32,836 nucleotides of DNA, taken from Cytophagales bacterium. Its GTDB lineage: Bacteria > Bacteroidota > Bacteroidia > Cytophagales > Cyclobacteriaceae. Both the position numbers and the translations under genes were made by a program. Under the pieces are notes generated by a model. The model made no database searches. It had not been told where the DNA came from and was given only the letters and a program-made list of their open reading frames with translations. Shown piece after piece: positions 19,078 through 28,378 of the stretch (position 1 is the stretch's first letter; the number at the start of each line of letters is the position of its first letter). Location: NCBI GenBank assembly GCA_024232835.1, contig JAAEPI010001005.1:1-32836 (forward strand). Direction: 5' to 3'.

Positions 19078-19836
19078 ATGAAAGTACTAATCATAGAAGA
19101 CGAAGGAATAGCAGCAGACCGACTTGCTCAGCTGCTGTTAGAACTAGACACTTCGGTTGAAGTAGTGGCTCGACTGGATTCTGTAAAATCCTCGGTGAAA
19201 TGGTTTTCCGAAAACGATGAACCTGACCTAGCCTTCTTCGACATTCAACTGGCAGACGGCAAAAGCTTCGAAATCTTCGAACGAGCAAAGGTCACTTGCC
19301 CAATAATTTTCACAACCGCTTACGATCAGTACGCCATTCAAGCATTCAAAGTAAACAGTGTAGACTATTTGCTGAAGCCGATTGTGCCTGAAGATTTGAA
19401 GCAAGCCTTAAATAAATTCAAGTCTCAAACAGAAGGTCATACCCGGTCTAATCACACTGCTGAGCTAATCTACCTGCTGCAACAGCGATCAAAGAAATAT
19501 AAGGAGCGTTTTGTTATTAAGGTAGGTGATCATTTGAAATCGGTGTTGACTGCCGATGTGGAGCTGTTTTATAGTCAGGACAAAGCTACCTATGTACAGA
19601 CCACAAAAGGGCAAAAATTCATTCTTGACTTCACCCTCGACCAGATTGCGGAAATGATCGATCCGCAAACCTTCTTTCGCATTAACCGCAAATACATCAT
19701 TCACCTTGATAGCCTTGGGGAGATAATCACCTTCTCAAACAGCCGACTAAAGCTTGTATTGAAGAGTTTTCAAGCTCAAGATATAATTGTTTCTCGAGAA
19801 CGGGTAGGGGAGTTTAAGAGTTGGTTGGATCGGTGA
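19078..19836 (+). CDS. LytTR-family response regulator
   Basis: Receiver domain (MKVLIIEDEGIAADRLAQLL, AFFDIQLADGKSFEIFE, TTAYDQYAIQAFKVNSVDYLLKPI) and LytTR DNA-binding domain (FFRINRKYIIHLDSL). Confidence 0.96.
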   Translation: MKVLIIEDEGIAADRLAQLLLELDTSVEVVARLDSVKSSVKWFSENDEPDLAFFDIQLADGKSFEIFERAKVTCPIIFTTAYDQYAIQAFKVNSVDYLLKPIVPEDLKQALNKFKSQTEGHTRSNHTAELIYLLQQRSKKYKERFVIKVGDHLKSVLTADVELFYSQDKATYVQTTKGQKFILDFTLDQIAEMIDPQTFFRINRKYIIHLDSLGEIITFSNSRLKLVLKSFQAQDIIVSRERVGEFKSWLDR

Positions 19837-19890
19837 TCAAAATTTGACTGTTAGCAGAGTGCTATTCATTTCTATATAGAATGAATAATT

Positions 19891-19915
19891 ATTACTTCGC
19901 TAGAAGTAATTTTTT
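19891..19915 (+). terminator. Intrinsic terminator for the kinase-regulator operon
   Basis: ATTACTTC-GCTA-GAAGTAAT perfect 8-bp stem followed by TTTTT; overlaps the last codons of the convergent gene. Confidence 0.75.
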
Positions 19916-21534
19916 AACAGACATCTTTCCATTATCTGACAATATCTTAACAAGATATACTCCATCAGGAAGTTGTACTGTGTCAATAGTGGCACTGCTC
20001 GTAGTTATAGTTTGCTCTGTAACACTTTCTCCCATCATATTGTATAGAGTGACTGAACCCAGGCCACTTGCAGATGAAATTGAAAAACTATTTTGAGCAG
20101 GATTGGGAAATACTGAAGTTGCCGTGTCAAACTCATTGTCACTTACTCCAGTCGTGTATGTACAGCTAAATGTGGACCCACTTTCTATATAACCTTGAGA
20201 GGAAAGAGTTTGCCCGTCAAATCCTGCATAGTCAGTCGGATATCTATAACTTCTAAATACTGAATTTTTGGTTGCTTCATCACCTTGTGTTAAAACTCCA
20301 GATTGAGATACTGGATTTACGTATTCCCAAAGTGTGTTTCCCTCATAATCTACTTCGAAAAATGTACCTACTGGCCCATAACAAATTAGCGTATTTCCAT
20401 TTGGTAATCTCTGAGCGCCTGAAATATTTGTAGCATAAAAATCAGTAGGAGATGCAGATTGGTATGTCCAGTGAAAACTTGATGGTAAGTAGGCTGATCC
20501 GGAATAAGAATAGTTCCCATCTGCGTCTACAGGTGGATCTATTATGTTTACTTCTGAATATTTTGACGGTGAACCTGCGTTATTGTTAAACATCATAATC
20601 ATGCCTCCATCAGTGTAAGCATCTTCAATCCAAATAGCATCATGTTGTTCAAAAAGGAGTTGATAAGAATCAGTACCTTGATCATACGTTTGAGGATTTC
20701 CCCATCTGTATAATAGATCTCCACCGTTGTTATATGTACCTCCGGAATGACTTGCTGCTTCAGCAGTACTTGTTGAGTGATCTATAATCCAAATTTCACT
20801 AAAACTGTGACTGCTTAGTACTATTTGGTCAAACTCTTCATTATAATCAACGGAATTGACGTGAAGCCAATCTTCAGTTGTGGCACTGCCTGATGTGTAA
20901 TTAATATTCAACAATTCCGGAGAGGAGGAAACAGTTCCGTAACTGTCTTTTGTGTCATCATAATCCTGTACCAGGTGATCCCATACTTTCCATTCCCAAA
21001 CTATGGTGCCACCACCACTATCCAAATCAGGTTGAATTTCAATAATTTTTTCAGACCAAAGAGTAGTTCCAGAAGTTGTTCTCCCAGCTTGCGTTGCTTC
21101 ATCGGATGTTTTAGAATCCCAGACAACAGCCAGAATATTCCCATTCGGTAAGTATTCTATATCATGATGTTGGCATTCCGTAGAAGAAGAAATGGTATAC
21201 TCCCAAATCACATTTCCATCCCAATCTATCATTTCTATTCCTCCACCTGACCCACCAACAGAGAACGTTGAATTATTAGTGTTTCTAGTACGCAATAATG
21301 TTCCGTCTTCGAGAAGGTAAGCCGAAAAACAGGATTATAATCAGAATTCCAACTATGCACTTTTTCACCACAATTATCGATGAGATAAGTAGTAGAATTT
21401 GTCATAGGTGCAAATAATGTATATCCATCATACGCATCTGTGGTATTGGTAAACAAACCGATCGTTTGTTGAGCAAATAAGGAACTAGTTGCGTTGATAG
21501 TTGCGAGAAAAAATAGGATTTTTGAGCTTTTCAT
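19892..21534 (-). pseudogene. Arylsulfotransferase (ASST)-like secreted protein with T9SS C-terminal sorting domain, split by a 1-nt frameshift
   Basis: ORF 21235-21534 supplies the signal peptide and ...TTYLIDNCGEKVHSWNSDYNPVF; ORF 19892-21295 continues LEDGTLLRTRNTNNSTFSVGGSGGGIEMIDWDGNVIWEYT. One extra T in the T5 run (plus 21325-21329) restores NPVFSAYLLEDGTLLRTRNTNN. C-terminal FPNPAQNSFSI...DGVYLVKILSDNGKMSVKKLLLAK. Confidence 0.85.
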
Positions 21535-21599
21535 TATCGTATTTGAAATGATGTTGTTGGATTTAATGACCTTAAATTGCCGACTTTGGGTAACTCTTA

Positions 21600-21770
21600 A
21601 TGGTAATAAGACGCTTTGGCTCGGAATTTACCCCTGTTGTTAGGGAGTATATTTTTTATCTGGAGCATACCATGGTGATTGACTCTATTCAAATATGCAG
21701 AGACTATCAAGGAATTGACGAAAGTCTGGTTACTACAAAGGGGTCGCTTTTTACTCACGAGATTTTCTGA
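21600..21770 (+). CDS. Uncertain 56-aa ORF upstream of the ion channel
   Basis: MVIRRFGSEFTPVVREYIFYLEHTMVIDSIQICRDYQGIDESLVTTKGSLFTHEIF; no recognisable family. Confidence 0.2.
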   Translation: MVIRRFGSEFTPVVREYIFYLEHTMVIDSIQICRDYQGIDESLVTTKGSLFTHEIF

Positions 21771-21781
21771 TTAAATTACTC

Positions 21782-22606
21782 ATGCCTACCAATCACTCAA
21801 AGATGAACATTAGAGAGAAAATATTCAACGTGATAGAACCTGAATCAGGGCACCATCACAGCAAGTTTTTTGATATCTTCATTATGACACTTATCATTCT
21901 TAGTGTGTTGGGAGTGATTCTGGAATCCTTTGAGCCGCTACGTTTGGAGTATGCAGATGCATTTTATCAATTTGAGAAGTGGTCTGTGATCATATTCACT
22001 ATCGAATACATACTGAGACTCCTCACAGCTGATTTGCTTCATAAAAACATGAGTATTGTCGGTGCATTTTTTAAAGTCTTTATTTCCTTTTATGGCTTGA
22101 TCGATTTGGTGGCCATCTTGCCTTTTTATCTACCTCTATTCGTCGCAATGGATCTGAGGTTTGTTCGAATATTACGTTTGCTCCGATTGTTCAGAGTCAT
22201 GAAACTTACCAGATACAATCATTCCATGACGGTCGTGATCCAAGTGCTGAAAGACAAGCGACCTGAACTAGGTATTACTGCCTTTGTGATGTTCATCCTT
22301 ATGTTGCTCTCTTCATCGCTAATGTACTATTCAGAACATGAGGCCCAGCCTGAGGTTTTTCCAAATATTGTATCCGCATTTTGGTGGGCTATTACCACAC
22401 TAACTACCGTAGGCTATGGGGATGTATATCCAATCACGGCTTTGGGAAAGACAGTAGCAAGTTTTATGTCGCTCCTTGGGATTTTGGTCATTGCATTGCC
22501 TACGGGTATATTGAGTTCGGCCTTTTTCAATATGACTCATAAGAAGAAGCACATTGATTTTTGTCCGCATTGCGGGAAGGATATTCATCAGGAGGCACAA
22601 ACTTAG
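21782..22606 (+). CDS. Voltage-gated potassium channel-like ion transporter
   Basis: S4-like DLRFVRILRLLRLFRVMKLTRY, selectivity filter TTLTTVGYGDVYP; short C-terminal CPHCGKDIH tail. Confidence 0.93.
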   Translation: MPTNHSKMNIREKIFNVIEPESGHHHSKFFDIFIMTLIILSVLGVILESFEPLRLEYADAFYQFEKWSVIIFTIEYILRLLTADLLHKNMSIVGAFFKVFISFYGLIDLVAILPFYLPLFVAMDLRFVRILRLLRLFRVMKLTRYNHSMTVVIQVLKDKRPELGITAFVMFILMLLSSSLMYYSEHEAQPEVFPNIVSAFWWAITTLTTVGYGDVYPITALGKTVASFMSLLGILVIALPTGILSSAFFNMTHKKKHIDFCPHCGKDIHQEAQT

Positions 22607-22641
22607 GGGTATCTGATTTCTATGGCACCCATTATTTTATT

Positions 22642-22962
22642 TTAGAAATAGAAATTGAGAGAAATACGAGAGTAGGTTGGTTTAAAACTAAAATTATAAT
22701 TGTGCTCAACCTTTGATTGTTCCCAACCCGTATCTGGATTGTAGAATTCTTCAATTGACTCATCATTATAATTTAGATGAATATATCTAGCACCAAATTC
22801 TCCACCCAAACTAAAATTTTCATCGAAAAAATATTCAACTCCATATCCTAATTCAGCACCCCATAATTTCACTTTCTCAGCGTCTTCTTTGACATTTTCA
22901 TCCACAACACCATCTTCCTCATATTTTGCGCTAACAATTGGCTTTGAAAGCGTCAAAGACAT
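22642..22962 (-). pseudogene. C-terminal fragment of an outer-membrane beta-barrel protein
   Basis: Alternating strands GVEYFFDENFSLGGEFGARYIHLNY...FKPTYSRISLNFYF ending in F, but no signal peptide and no N-terminal barrel half. Confidence 0.6.
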
Positions 22963-22991
22963 ATAAGATTGAATTGGCCTTATATTTTAAA

Positions 22992-23450
22992 ATGATAATT
23001 AGTATGATTCAGAGATTGGTAATAATCGTATTGTTGATGGTTTTTCAACCAAAAATATATGCACAGGAAAATGATGCTAACCTGATTTCAAGGAATACTG
23101 TTTATGTAGAAATTTTAGGAAGTGCAGGAGTTTTATACAATATCACTTATGACAGGCTATTTTCTATTGACGAAAAGAATAAAATATCTACTGGGATAGG
23201 TTTTCAATATTTGCCGATGTATGGATATGAGATAGTATCATTCTCTCCTCGGATTAATTATTTAAGAGGAAAGAAGCATTATTTTGAGACAGGTTTGGGG
23301 CTTATTTATGATGCTCAAGAGAATGAATATTTAATCCCAATTAGATTTGGATATAGATTTCAAAAGCCTGACGGTGGATTTTTTGCGAAAGTAGGATTTA
23401 CACCATTGTATTTTCCAGATTTTTGGGGTAGTCCGGCCCTTATTCCTTGA
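22992..23450 (+). pseudogene. Small outer-membrane beta-barrel protein with premature TGA
   Basis: Start most likely 22992 (MIISMIQRLVIIVLLMVFQPKIYAQ signal). Reading through TGA 23448-23450 gives GGIALGHTF then TGA at 23478-23480, a standard C-terminal barrel strand. Confidence 0.6.
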
Positions 23451-23580
23451 GGTGGAATAGCCTTAGGACACACGTTTTGATAGATATGTAATGTTTCAAC
23501 CTACAGCCTTTCCCAATGTTTATGTCCAATGAACCTTTTTAGAAATAATGTAAATTCGTTCGAGAAGATAAAACAAAAGC

Positions 23581-23639
23581 TCTGTGTTCTCTGTGTTCTC
23601 TGCGGTAATATTTCTGCGTAAATCCGCGAAATCCGCGGG
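23581..23639. repeat. Nonamer intergenic repeat (copy B)
   Basis: TCTGTGTTC x2, TCTGCGGTA (23581-23607) and TCTGCGTAA ATCCGCGAA ATCCGCGGG (23613-23639), 9-nt period in each half. Confidence 0.8.
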
Positions 23640-23655
23640 GATTAAATCAAAAATC

Positions 23656-25116
23656 ATGAAAGAAGAAATTATTGAATTAACAGAAGATGTAAGCTCCTCA
23701 CCCTTATACAGCGAGGACTTTGCGCCAGTTCCTGCGTCCAAGAGAAATTGGAGCGTGATGAACATAGCCGCTATCTGGATAGGCATGGCCGTCTGTATTC
23801 CCACGTATATGCTGGCTTCCAGCCTGATCGGTCAAGGCATGAACTGGTGGCAGGCACTCATTACCATCATTCTTGGAAATATGATAGTGCTTGTGCCTAT
23901 GATTCTGAATGCGCATGTAGGCACGAAATACGGCATTCCACTTCCTGTTTTTCTTCGACTGAATTTTGGCATATCGGGCTCGGTGTTAGCGTCGCTACTG
24001 AGAGGTTTGGTGGCTTGTGGTTGGTTTGGCATACAGACATGGATAGGCGGAGCAGCCATTTATCAGTTGATGCTTGTGTTTATGTCTGGATTGGCAAACA
24101 GCGCCTATCTCGGAGATTTCATGGGTATCAATCTGGCTCAGTTTGGAAGCTTCCTGCTATTCTGGGCGTTGAATATTTACATCATTTATCGCGGCATTGA
24201 TTCCATCAAAGTACTCGAAACATGGGCTGCTCCCTTTTTATTGTTAATTGGTGCTGGTATGCTCGGATGGGCATGGTGGGAAGTTGGCTCGATGAGCGAC
24301 ATCCTTGATGCATCCTATAATCTTTCACAGAATTCAAATGTAGATTTCTGGAAGATCTTCTGGCCAAACCTTACAGCAATGGTGGGTTTCTGGGCCACTC
24401 TTTCGTTGAATATTCCTGACTTCACACGTTATGCCAAGTCGCAACGAGATCAGATGCTCGGTCAAGCGTTGGGTCTTCCCACAACCATGGCCTTTTATAG
24501 TTTTATTGGTATTGCAGTGACCAGTGCAACCGTCTTGATTTTCGGAGAACCAATATGGGATCCGGTGGCTTTGCTCGGGAAATTCGATTCCGCATTTGTC
24601 GTCATCCTTTCTATGCTTGGCCTGACTATAGCGACACTTTCTACCAATATTGCTGCGAATGTGGTGGCGCCAGCCAATGGTATCGCCAACATTGCACCAA
24701 AGAAAATCAGCTTCAAGATGGGAGGTTATATCACAGGCGTGATTGGCATTTTGATTTTCCCGTGGAAGCTTATGGCTGATCCAAGCGGGTATATTTTTAC
24801 ATGGTTGATTGCTTATTCGGCGTTGCTCGGTGCGATCGCAGGCGTGATGATTTGTGACTATTACATCATTAGAAAAACCAATCTGGATTTGGCTGCCCTC
24901 TTCAAGCCAGATGGGCCATACAAAGGGTGGAACGTCCCAGCTTGGATTGCCTTTGTAGTTAGTATACTTCCAGTCGTGCCTGGATTTCTAGTAACCGTTG
25001 GTGTCATCTCTGCCGATAGTGTAGGTTCGTTTTTTGTAAATCTTTATTCCTATGCGTGGTTTGTTACGTTTAGTCTTTCGTTCCTAATTTATTTCTTTTT
25101 GAAAAAGGTGCTTTAG
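23656..25116 (+). CDS. NCS1 family nucleobase/allantoin-type permease
   Basis: NWSVMNIAAIWIGMAVCIPTYMLASSLIGQGMNWWQALITIILGN, LPVFLRLNFGISGSVLASLLRGLVACGWFGIQTWIGG, NIPDFTRYAKSQRDQMLGQ. Start placed at 23656; the track ORF from 23584 reads through the repeat. Confidence 0.93.
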   Translation: MKEEIIELTEDVSSSPLYSEDFAPVPASKRNWSVMNIAAIWIGMAVCIPTYMLASSLIGQGMNWWQALITIILGNMIVLVPMILNAHVGTKYGIPLPVFLRLNFGISGSVLASLLRGLVACGWFGIQTWIGGAAIYQLMLVFMSGLANSAYLGDFMGINLAQFGSFLLFWALNIYIIYRGIDSIKVLETWAAPFLLLIGAGMLGWAWWEVGSMSDILDASYNLSQNSNVDFWKIFWPNLTAMVGFWATLSLNIPDFTRYAKSQRDQMLGQALGLPTTMAFYSFIGIAVTSATVLIFGEPIWDPVALLGKFDSAFVVILSMLGLTIATLSTNIAANVVAPANGIANIAPKKISFKMGGYITGVIGILIFPWKLMADPSGYIFTWLIAYSALLGAIAGVMICDYYIIRKTNLDLAALFKPDGPYKGWNVPAWIAFVVSILPVVPGFLVTVGVISADSVGSFFVNLYSYAWFVTFSLSFLIYFFLKKVL

Positions 25117-25134
25117 TTTGAAGAGTATATCAGG

Positions 25135-25191
25135 CCGCAGATAACAGAGATTTTCGCCGATCCATTCTTCGTGAATCTGCGAATTCAGAGG
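25135..25191. repeat. Nonamer inverted-arm repeat (copy C)
   Basis: Left CCGCAGATA ACAGAGATT TTCGCCGAT; right AATCTGCGA ATTCAGAGG. Confidence 0.75.
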
Positions 25192-25252
25192 AAAAGTTAA
25201 TAGCAAAGTTGCAAATGATTTATGTATTGATAAAGCAGCTATCTTGCCATTA

Positions 25253-26728
25253 ATGACCACAAAATACATTGTTCTTCTACTCTATCTAGGCATCCTCTTC
25301 GCTATTGGATACTTTGCCTCCAAACGAATCAAAGGCATCAAAGACTATTATGTCGGAGGAAAGAAACTGGGTTATTGGGTTGTTGCCTTCTCAGCTCGAG
25401 CCACCGGTGAATCAGGTTGGCTATTGCTAGGCCTTACGGGTATGGGCGCAATAGCTGGTGTTCAGGCATTTTGGGTAGTTGTTGGCGAAGTTGTTGGTGT
25501 GGCCATTGGTTGGTTATTTATGGCCAAGAAGTTTAAGAAGCTTTCTGACTCTTATGATTCCATCACCATTCCTGATTATCTAGAGAGCCATTTCAAATCT
25601 ACAGGGCATCTACTCCGAATCATTGCTGCAGCTACACTTGCCATTTTTGTCACCATCTATGTGAGCTCTCAAATCGATGCAACAGGTGCTGCATTTGAGT
25701 CCTTTCTTGGATGGAATTACTACATCGGTGCACTTGTCGGATTTGGGATTGTAATAATTTATATTTTTTCAGGAGGTTTTATAGCTGTTGCCTGGTCAGA
25801 TTTATTTCAAGGGCTGATCATGTTGGTTGGACTGGCTATGCTACCTGTTGCTGCCTATCTCGCCATCGAGAATAAGGATGGAATTGTTTCAGGCCTTCAG
25901 TCTATTGATCCCGGTCTTTTAAACATTTGGGGTAAAGGAGGCCTCACAGCCATCAACATAATGACCATTGGTGGATTTGTTTTTATCGGTCTTGGTTTCT
26001 TAGGATCACCCCAAGTCTTCGTACGGTTCATGTCTATAAGAAATGAGGAGGAGATCAATAAGGGCAGGTGGGTAGCCATATTGTTTACCCTTATCACGGA
26101 TAGCGGAGCTGTTTTAATAGGAATATTGGGGCGATATATTTTCACCAGTGCTGGACAAGACCCTGAAGCAATCCTGGGAAATGGAGGACAGGATGTCCTA
26201 GCAATGATGGTTGACAATGTCTTTTCCACCGTGATCATTGGTATTTACATTGCTGCAGTCCTCTCGGCAATTATGTCGACAGTTGATTCACTTCTAGTCA
26301 CGGCCTCCAGCGCAGTAACCCGAGATTTTTATCAAAAAATATTTAGACCTGATTTGAAGGATGAAAGCCTGACAGGAATGTCGAGATGGGTGACATTGGG
26401 GATTGCATTATTTGCTTTAGCTATCGCTATGATCGTTTCTGTTACCACACCCGAACGATCTATTTTCTGGTTTATGATATTCGGATGGTCAGGAATTGCG
26501 GCCACTTTTTGTCCGGTGATCATCTTGTCTTTATTCTGGAAAGGCTACACAGAAAAGGGAGCGATTGCTACTATGATTACCGGTTTTATAAGTATTCCGA
26601 TTTTCAAATTTGGAATGACCAGCCTACCAGATATTGGAATCCTTTTTGTCAAACTTGATGTTATGTTTCCATCGTTTCTTTTGGCAATGATAGTGGGATA
26701 TATTTTTAGTAAATTCGGCAAGAAATGA
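25253..26728 (+). CDS. Sodium:solute symporter, PutP-like
   Basis: YYVGGKKLGYWVVAFSARATGESGWLLLGLTGMGA, LGSPQVFVRFMSIRNEEEI, VLSAIMSTVDSLLVTASSAVTRDFYQK. ATG at 25253 preferred over TTG at 25244. Confidence 0.93.
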   Translation: MTTKYIVLLLYLGILFAIGYFASKRIKGIKDYYVGGKKLGYWVVAFSARATGESGWLLLGLTGMGAIAGVQAFWVVVGEVVGVAIGWLFMAKKFKKLSDSYDSITIPDYLESHFKSTGHLLRIIAAATLAIFVTIYVSSQIDATGAAFESFLGWNYYIGALVGFGIVIIYIFSGGFIAVAWSDLFQGLIMLVGLAMLPVAAYLAIENKDGIVSGLQSIDPGLLNIWGKGGLTAINIMTIGGFVFIGLGFLGSPQVFVRFMSIRNEEEINKGRWVAILFTLITDSGAVLIGILGRYIFTSAGQDPEAILGNGGQDVLAMMVDNVFSTVIIGIYIAAVLSAIMSTVDSLLVTASSAVTRDFYQKIFRPDLKDESLTGMSRWVTLGIALFALAIAMIVSVTTPERSIFWFMIFGWSGIAATFCPVIILSLFWKGYTEKGAIATMITGFISIPIFKFGMTSLPDIGILFVKLDVMFPSFLLAMIVGYIFSKFGKK

Positions 26729-26868
26729 GCACTGAAAAACCAAAACGAAAAAGAACTAAAGAACAACAATCTCAGGTCACGGAATCAAGAAAAAAGATGA
26801 AAGAGCAAGTTGTAAAGAGCAAGAAAACCTACAAACGAAAATCAAAGTACCCAGATGAGGAGGAGTAA
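26725..26868 (+). CDS. 47-aa highly basic protein, translationally coupled to the symporter (not in ORF track)
   Basis: ATGA overlap with the symporter stop; MSTEKPKRKRTKEQQSQVTESRKKMKEQVVKSKKTYKRKSKYPDEEE. Confidence 0.6.
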   Translation: MSTEKPKRKRTKEQQSQVTESRKKMKEQVVKSKKTYKRKSKYPDEEE

Positions 26869-26895
26869 CTCGAAACTCCGAACTCTCAACTTCTT
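26868..26895. repeat. Degenerate heptamer array (single arm)
   Basis: ACTCGAA ACTCCGA ACTCTCA ACTTCTT, exact 7-nt spacing. Confidence 0.6.
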
Positions 26896-26932
26896 TGTTT
26901 ATCTTAGAAACTACTTCACAAAAAACTCAATA

Positions 26933-28360
26933 ATGTCGCTACTTATAAAGAATGGACGGATAATTACTTCGGTGGATGACTACTATGCTGATATATTTAT
27001 TGAAGACGAAACGATTGATGTCATCGGTAGGAATTTGGAAATGGAGGCTGACCGGGTCTTGGATGCAAAGGGTTATCTGGTAATCCCTGGTGGCATTGAT
27101 CCACATACGCATCTAGATATGCCGTTTGGTGGAACAGTATCTGCAGATGATTTTGAAACAGGCACAAAGGCCGCCGCGCATGGAGGCACCACCACTCTAA
27201 TAGATTTTGCGATACAAACAAAAGGACACTCTACTTTGGAGGCCTTGGATACCTGGCATGCAAAAGCTGAGGGCAAAACTGCAATTGATTACGGGTTTCA
27301 TATGATTCTCACTGATTTGGAGGACAATCGAATCAATGAAATGCGCATGTTGGCAGATGAAGGGATCACTTCCTATAAATTATTTATGGCCTACCCAGGC
27401 GTTCTCTATGTAGATGATGGAACCATCTATCGAGCCATGCGTAAGGCGGGCGAAGACGGTACAGTCATTTGTATGCACGCTGAGAATGGAATCGTGATTG
27501 ATGAAATTGTGAAGGAGGCCGTGAAGAAGGGTCAAACAGCTCCAAAATACCATTCGCTTACTCGTCCGACGCAAATGGAAGCAGAAGGTGTGCATCGAGC
27601 AATTTCCATAGCAGATGTTGCTAATGTGCCTGTGTATATTGTCCACCTTTCCAGTGCGGATGCATTGGAGCAGGTAGTGCTGGCTAGGGACAAAGGCAAA
27701 GCTGTTTTTGCAGAAACCTGTCCACAATATCTGTTCCTTGACTATTCCTATTATGAGAAAGAAGATTTTGAAGGAGCCAAGTATGTGATGACACCAGCTT
27801 TGCGTGAAAAATGGAATCAGAAAGAATTATGGAGAGGACTGCAGTTTGGTGACTTGCAATCCATCTCTACAGACCATTGTCCATTTTGTTTTAAGGAACA
27901 GAAAGAATTGGGGCGAACTGATTTTTCACAAATTCCAAATGGCGCACCTGGAGTGGAGAATCGAATGAGTCTGGTTTACAATGGAGGAGTAGTTGCTGGA
28001 CGTATTTCAGTCAATAAATTTGTTGACTTGACCTCTACCTCAGCGGCTAAAATATTTGGACTGTTTCCTAAAAAGGGAACAATTGCCATCGGTAGTGACG
28101 CGGATATTGTGTTGTTCAATCCTGACAGGAAGGAGACAATTAGCGTGAACAACACCTGCACACATCACATGAATGTGGATTACAATACTTATGAAGGATT
28201 TGAAGTTCAGGGAATTTCTGAAACTGTCATTTCCAGAGGGAAAGTGATTGTCGATAATTGTGAATACAAAGGAAAAAAAGGAGATGGAAAATATGTTAAA
28301 AGGAGTTTATACAATGAATACTATCCGATTGGGCATCCAATAAAATCCGATAGACCCTAA
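26933..28360 (+). CDS. hydA: Dihydropyrimidinase / D-hydantoinase
   Basis: GGIDPHTHLDMPFGGT, SYKLFMAYPG, MHAENG, VHLSSADALE, ETCPQYLFLD, STDHCPF. Start placed at 26933. Confidence 0.95.
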   Translation: MSLLIKNGRIITSVDDYYADIFIEDETIDVIGRNLEMEADRVLDAKGYLVIPGGIDPHTHLDMPFGGTVSADDFETGTKAAAHGGTTTLIDFAIQTKGHSTLEALDTWHAKAEGKTAIDYGFHMILTDLEDNRINEMRMLADEGITSYKLFMAYPGVLYVDDGTIYRAMRKAGEDGTVICMHAENGIVIDEIVKEAVKKGQTAPKYHSLTRPTQMEAEGVHRAISIADVANVPVYIVHLSSADALEQVVLARDKGKAVFAETCPQYLFLDYSYYEKEDFEGAKYVMTPALREKWNQKELWRGLQFGDLQSISTDHCPFCFKEQKELGRTDFSQIPNGAPGVENRMSLVYNGGVVAGRISVNKFVDLTSTSAAKIFGLFPKKGTIAIGSDADIVLFNPDRKETISVNNTCTHHMNVDYNTYEGFEVQGISETVISRGKVIVDNCEYKGKKGDGKYVKRSLYNEYYPIGHPIKSDRP

Positions 28361-28378
28361 CCATTAAATAACGAGATA

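Noticed and set aside
23704-24779. Antisense and out-of-frame ORFs overlapping the NCS1 permease (e.g. 23748-24200 +, 23832-24059 -, 24555-24779 +)
   Set aside because: Overlap a clearly coding frame; compositions are typical of shadow ORFs.
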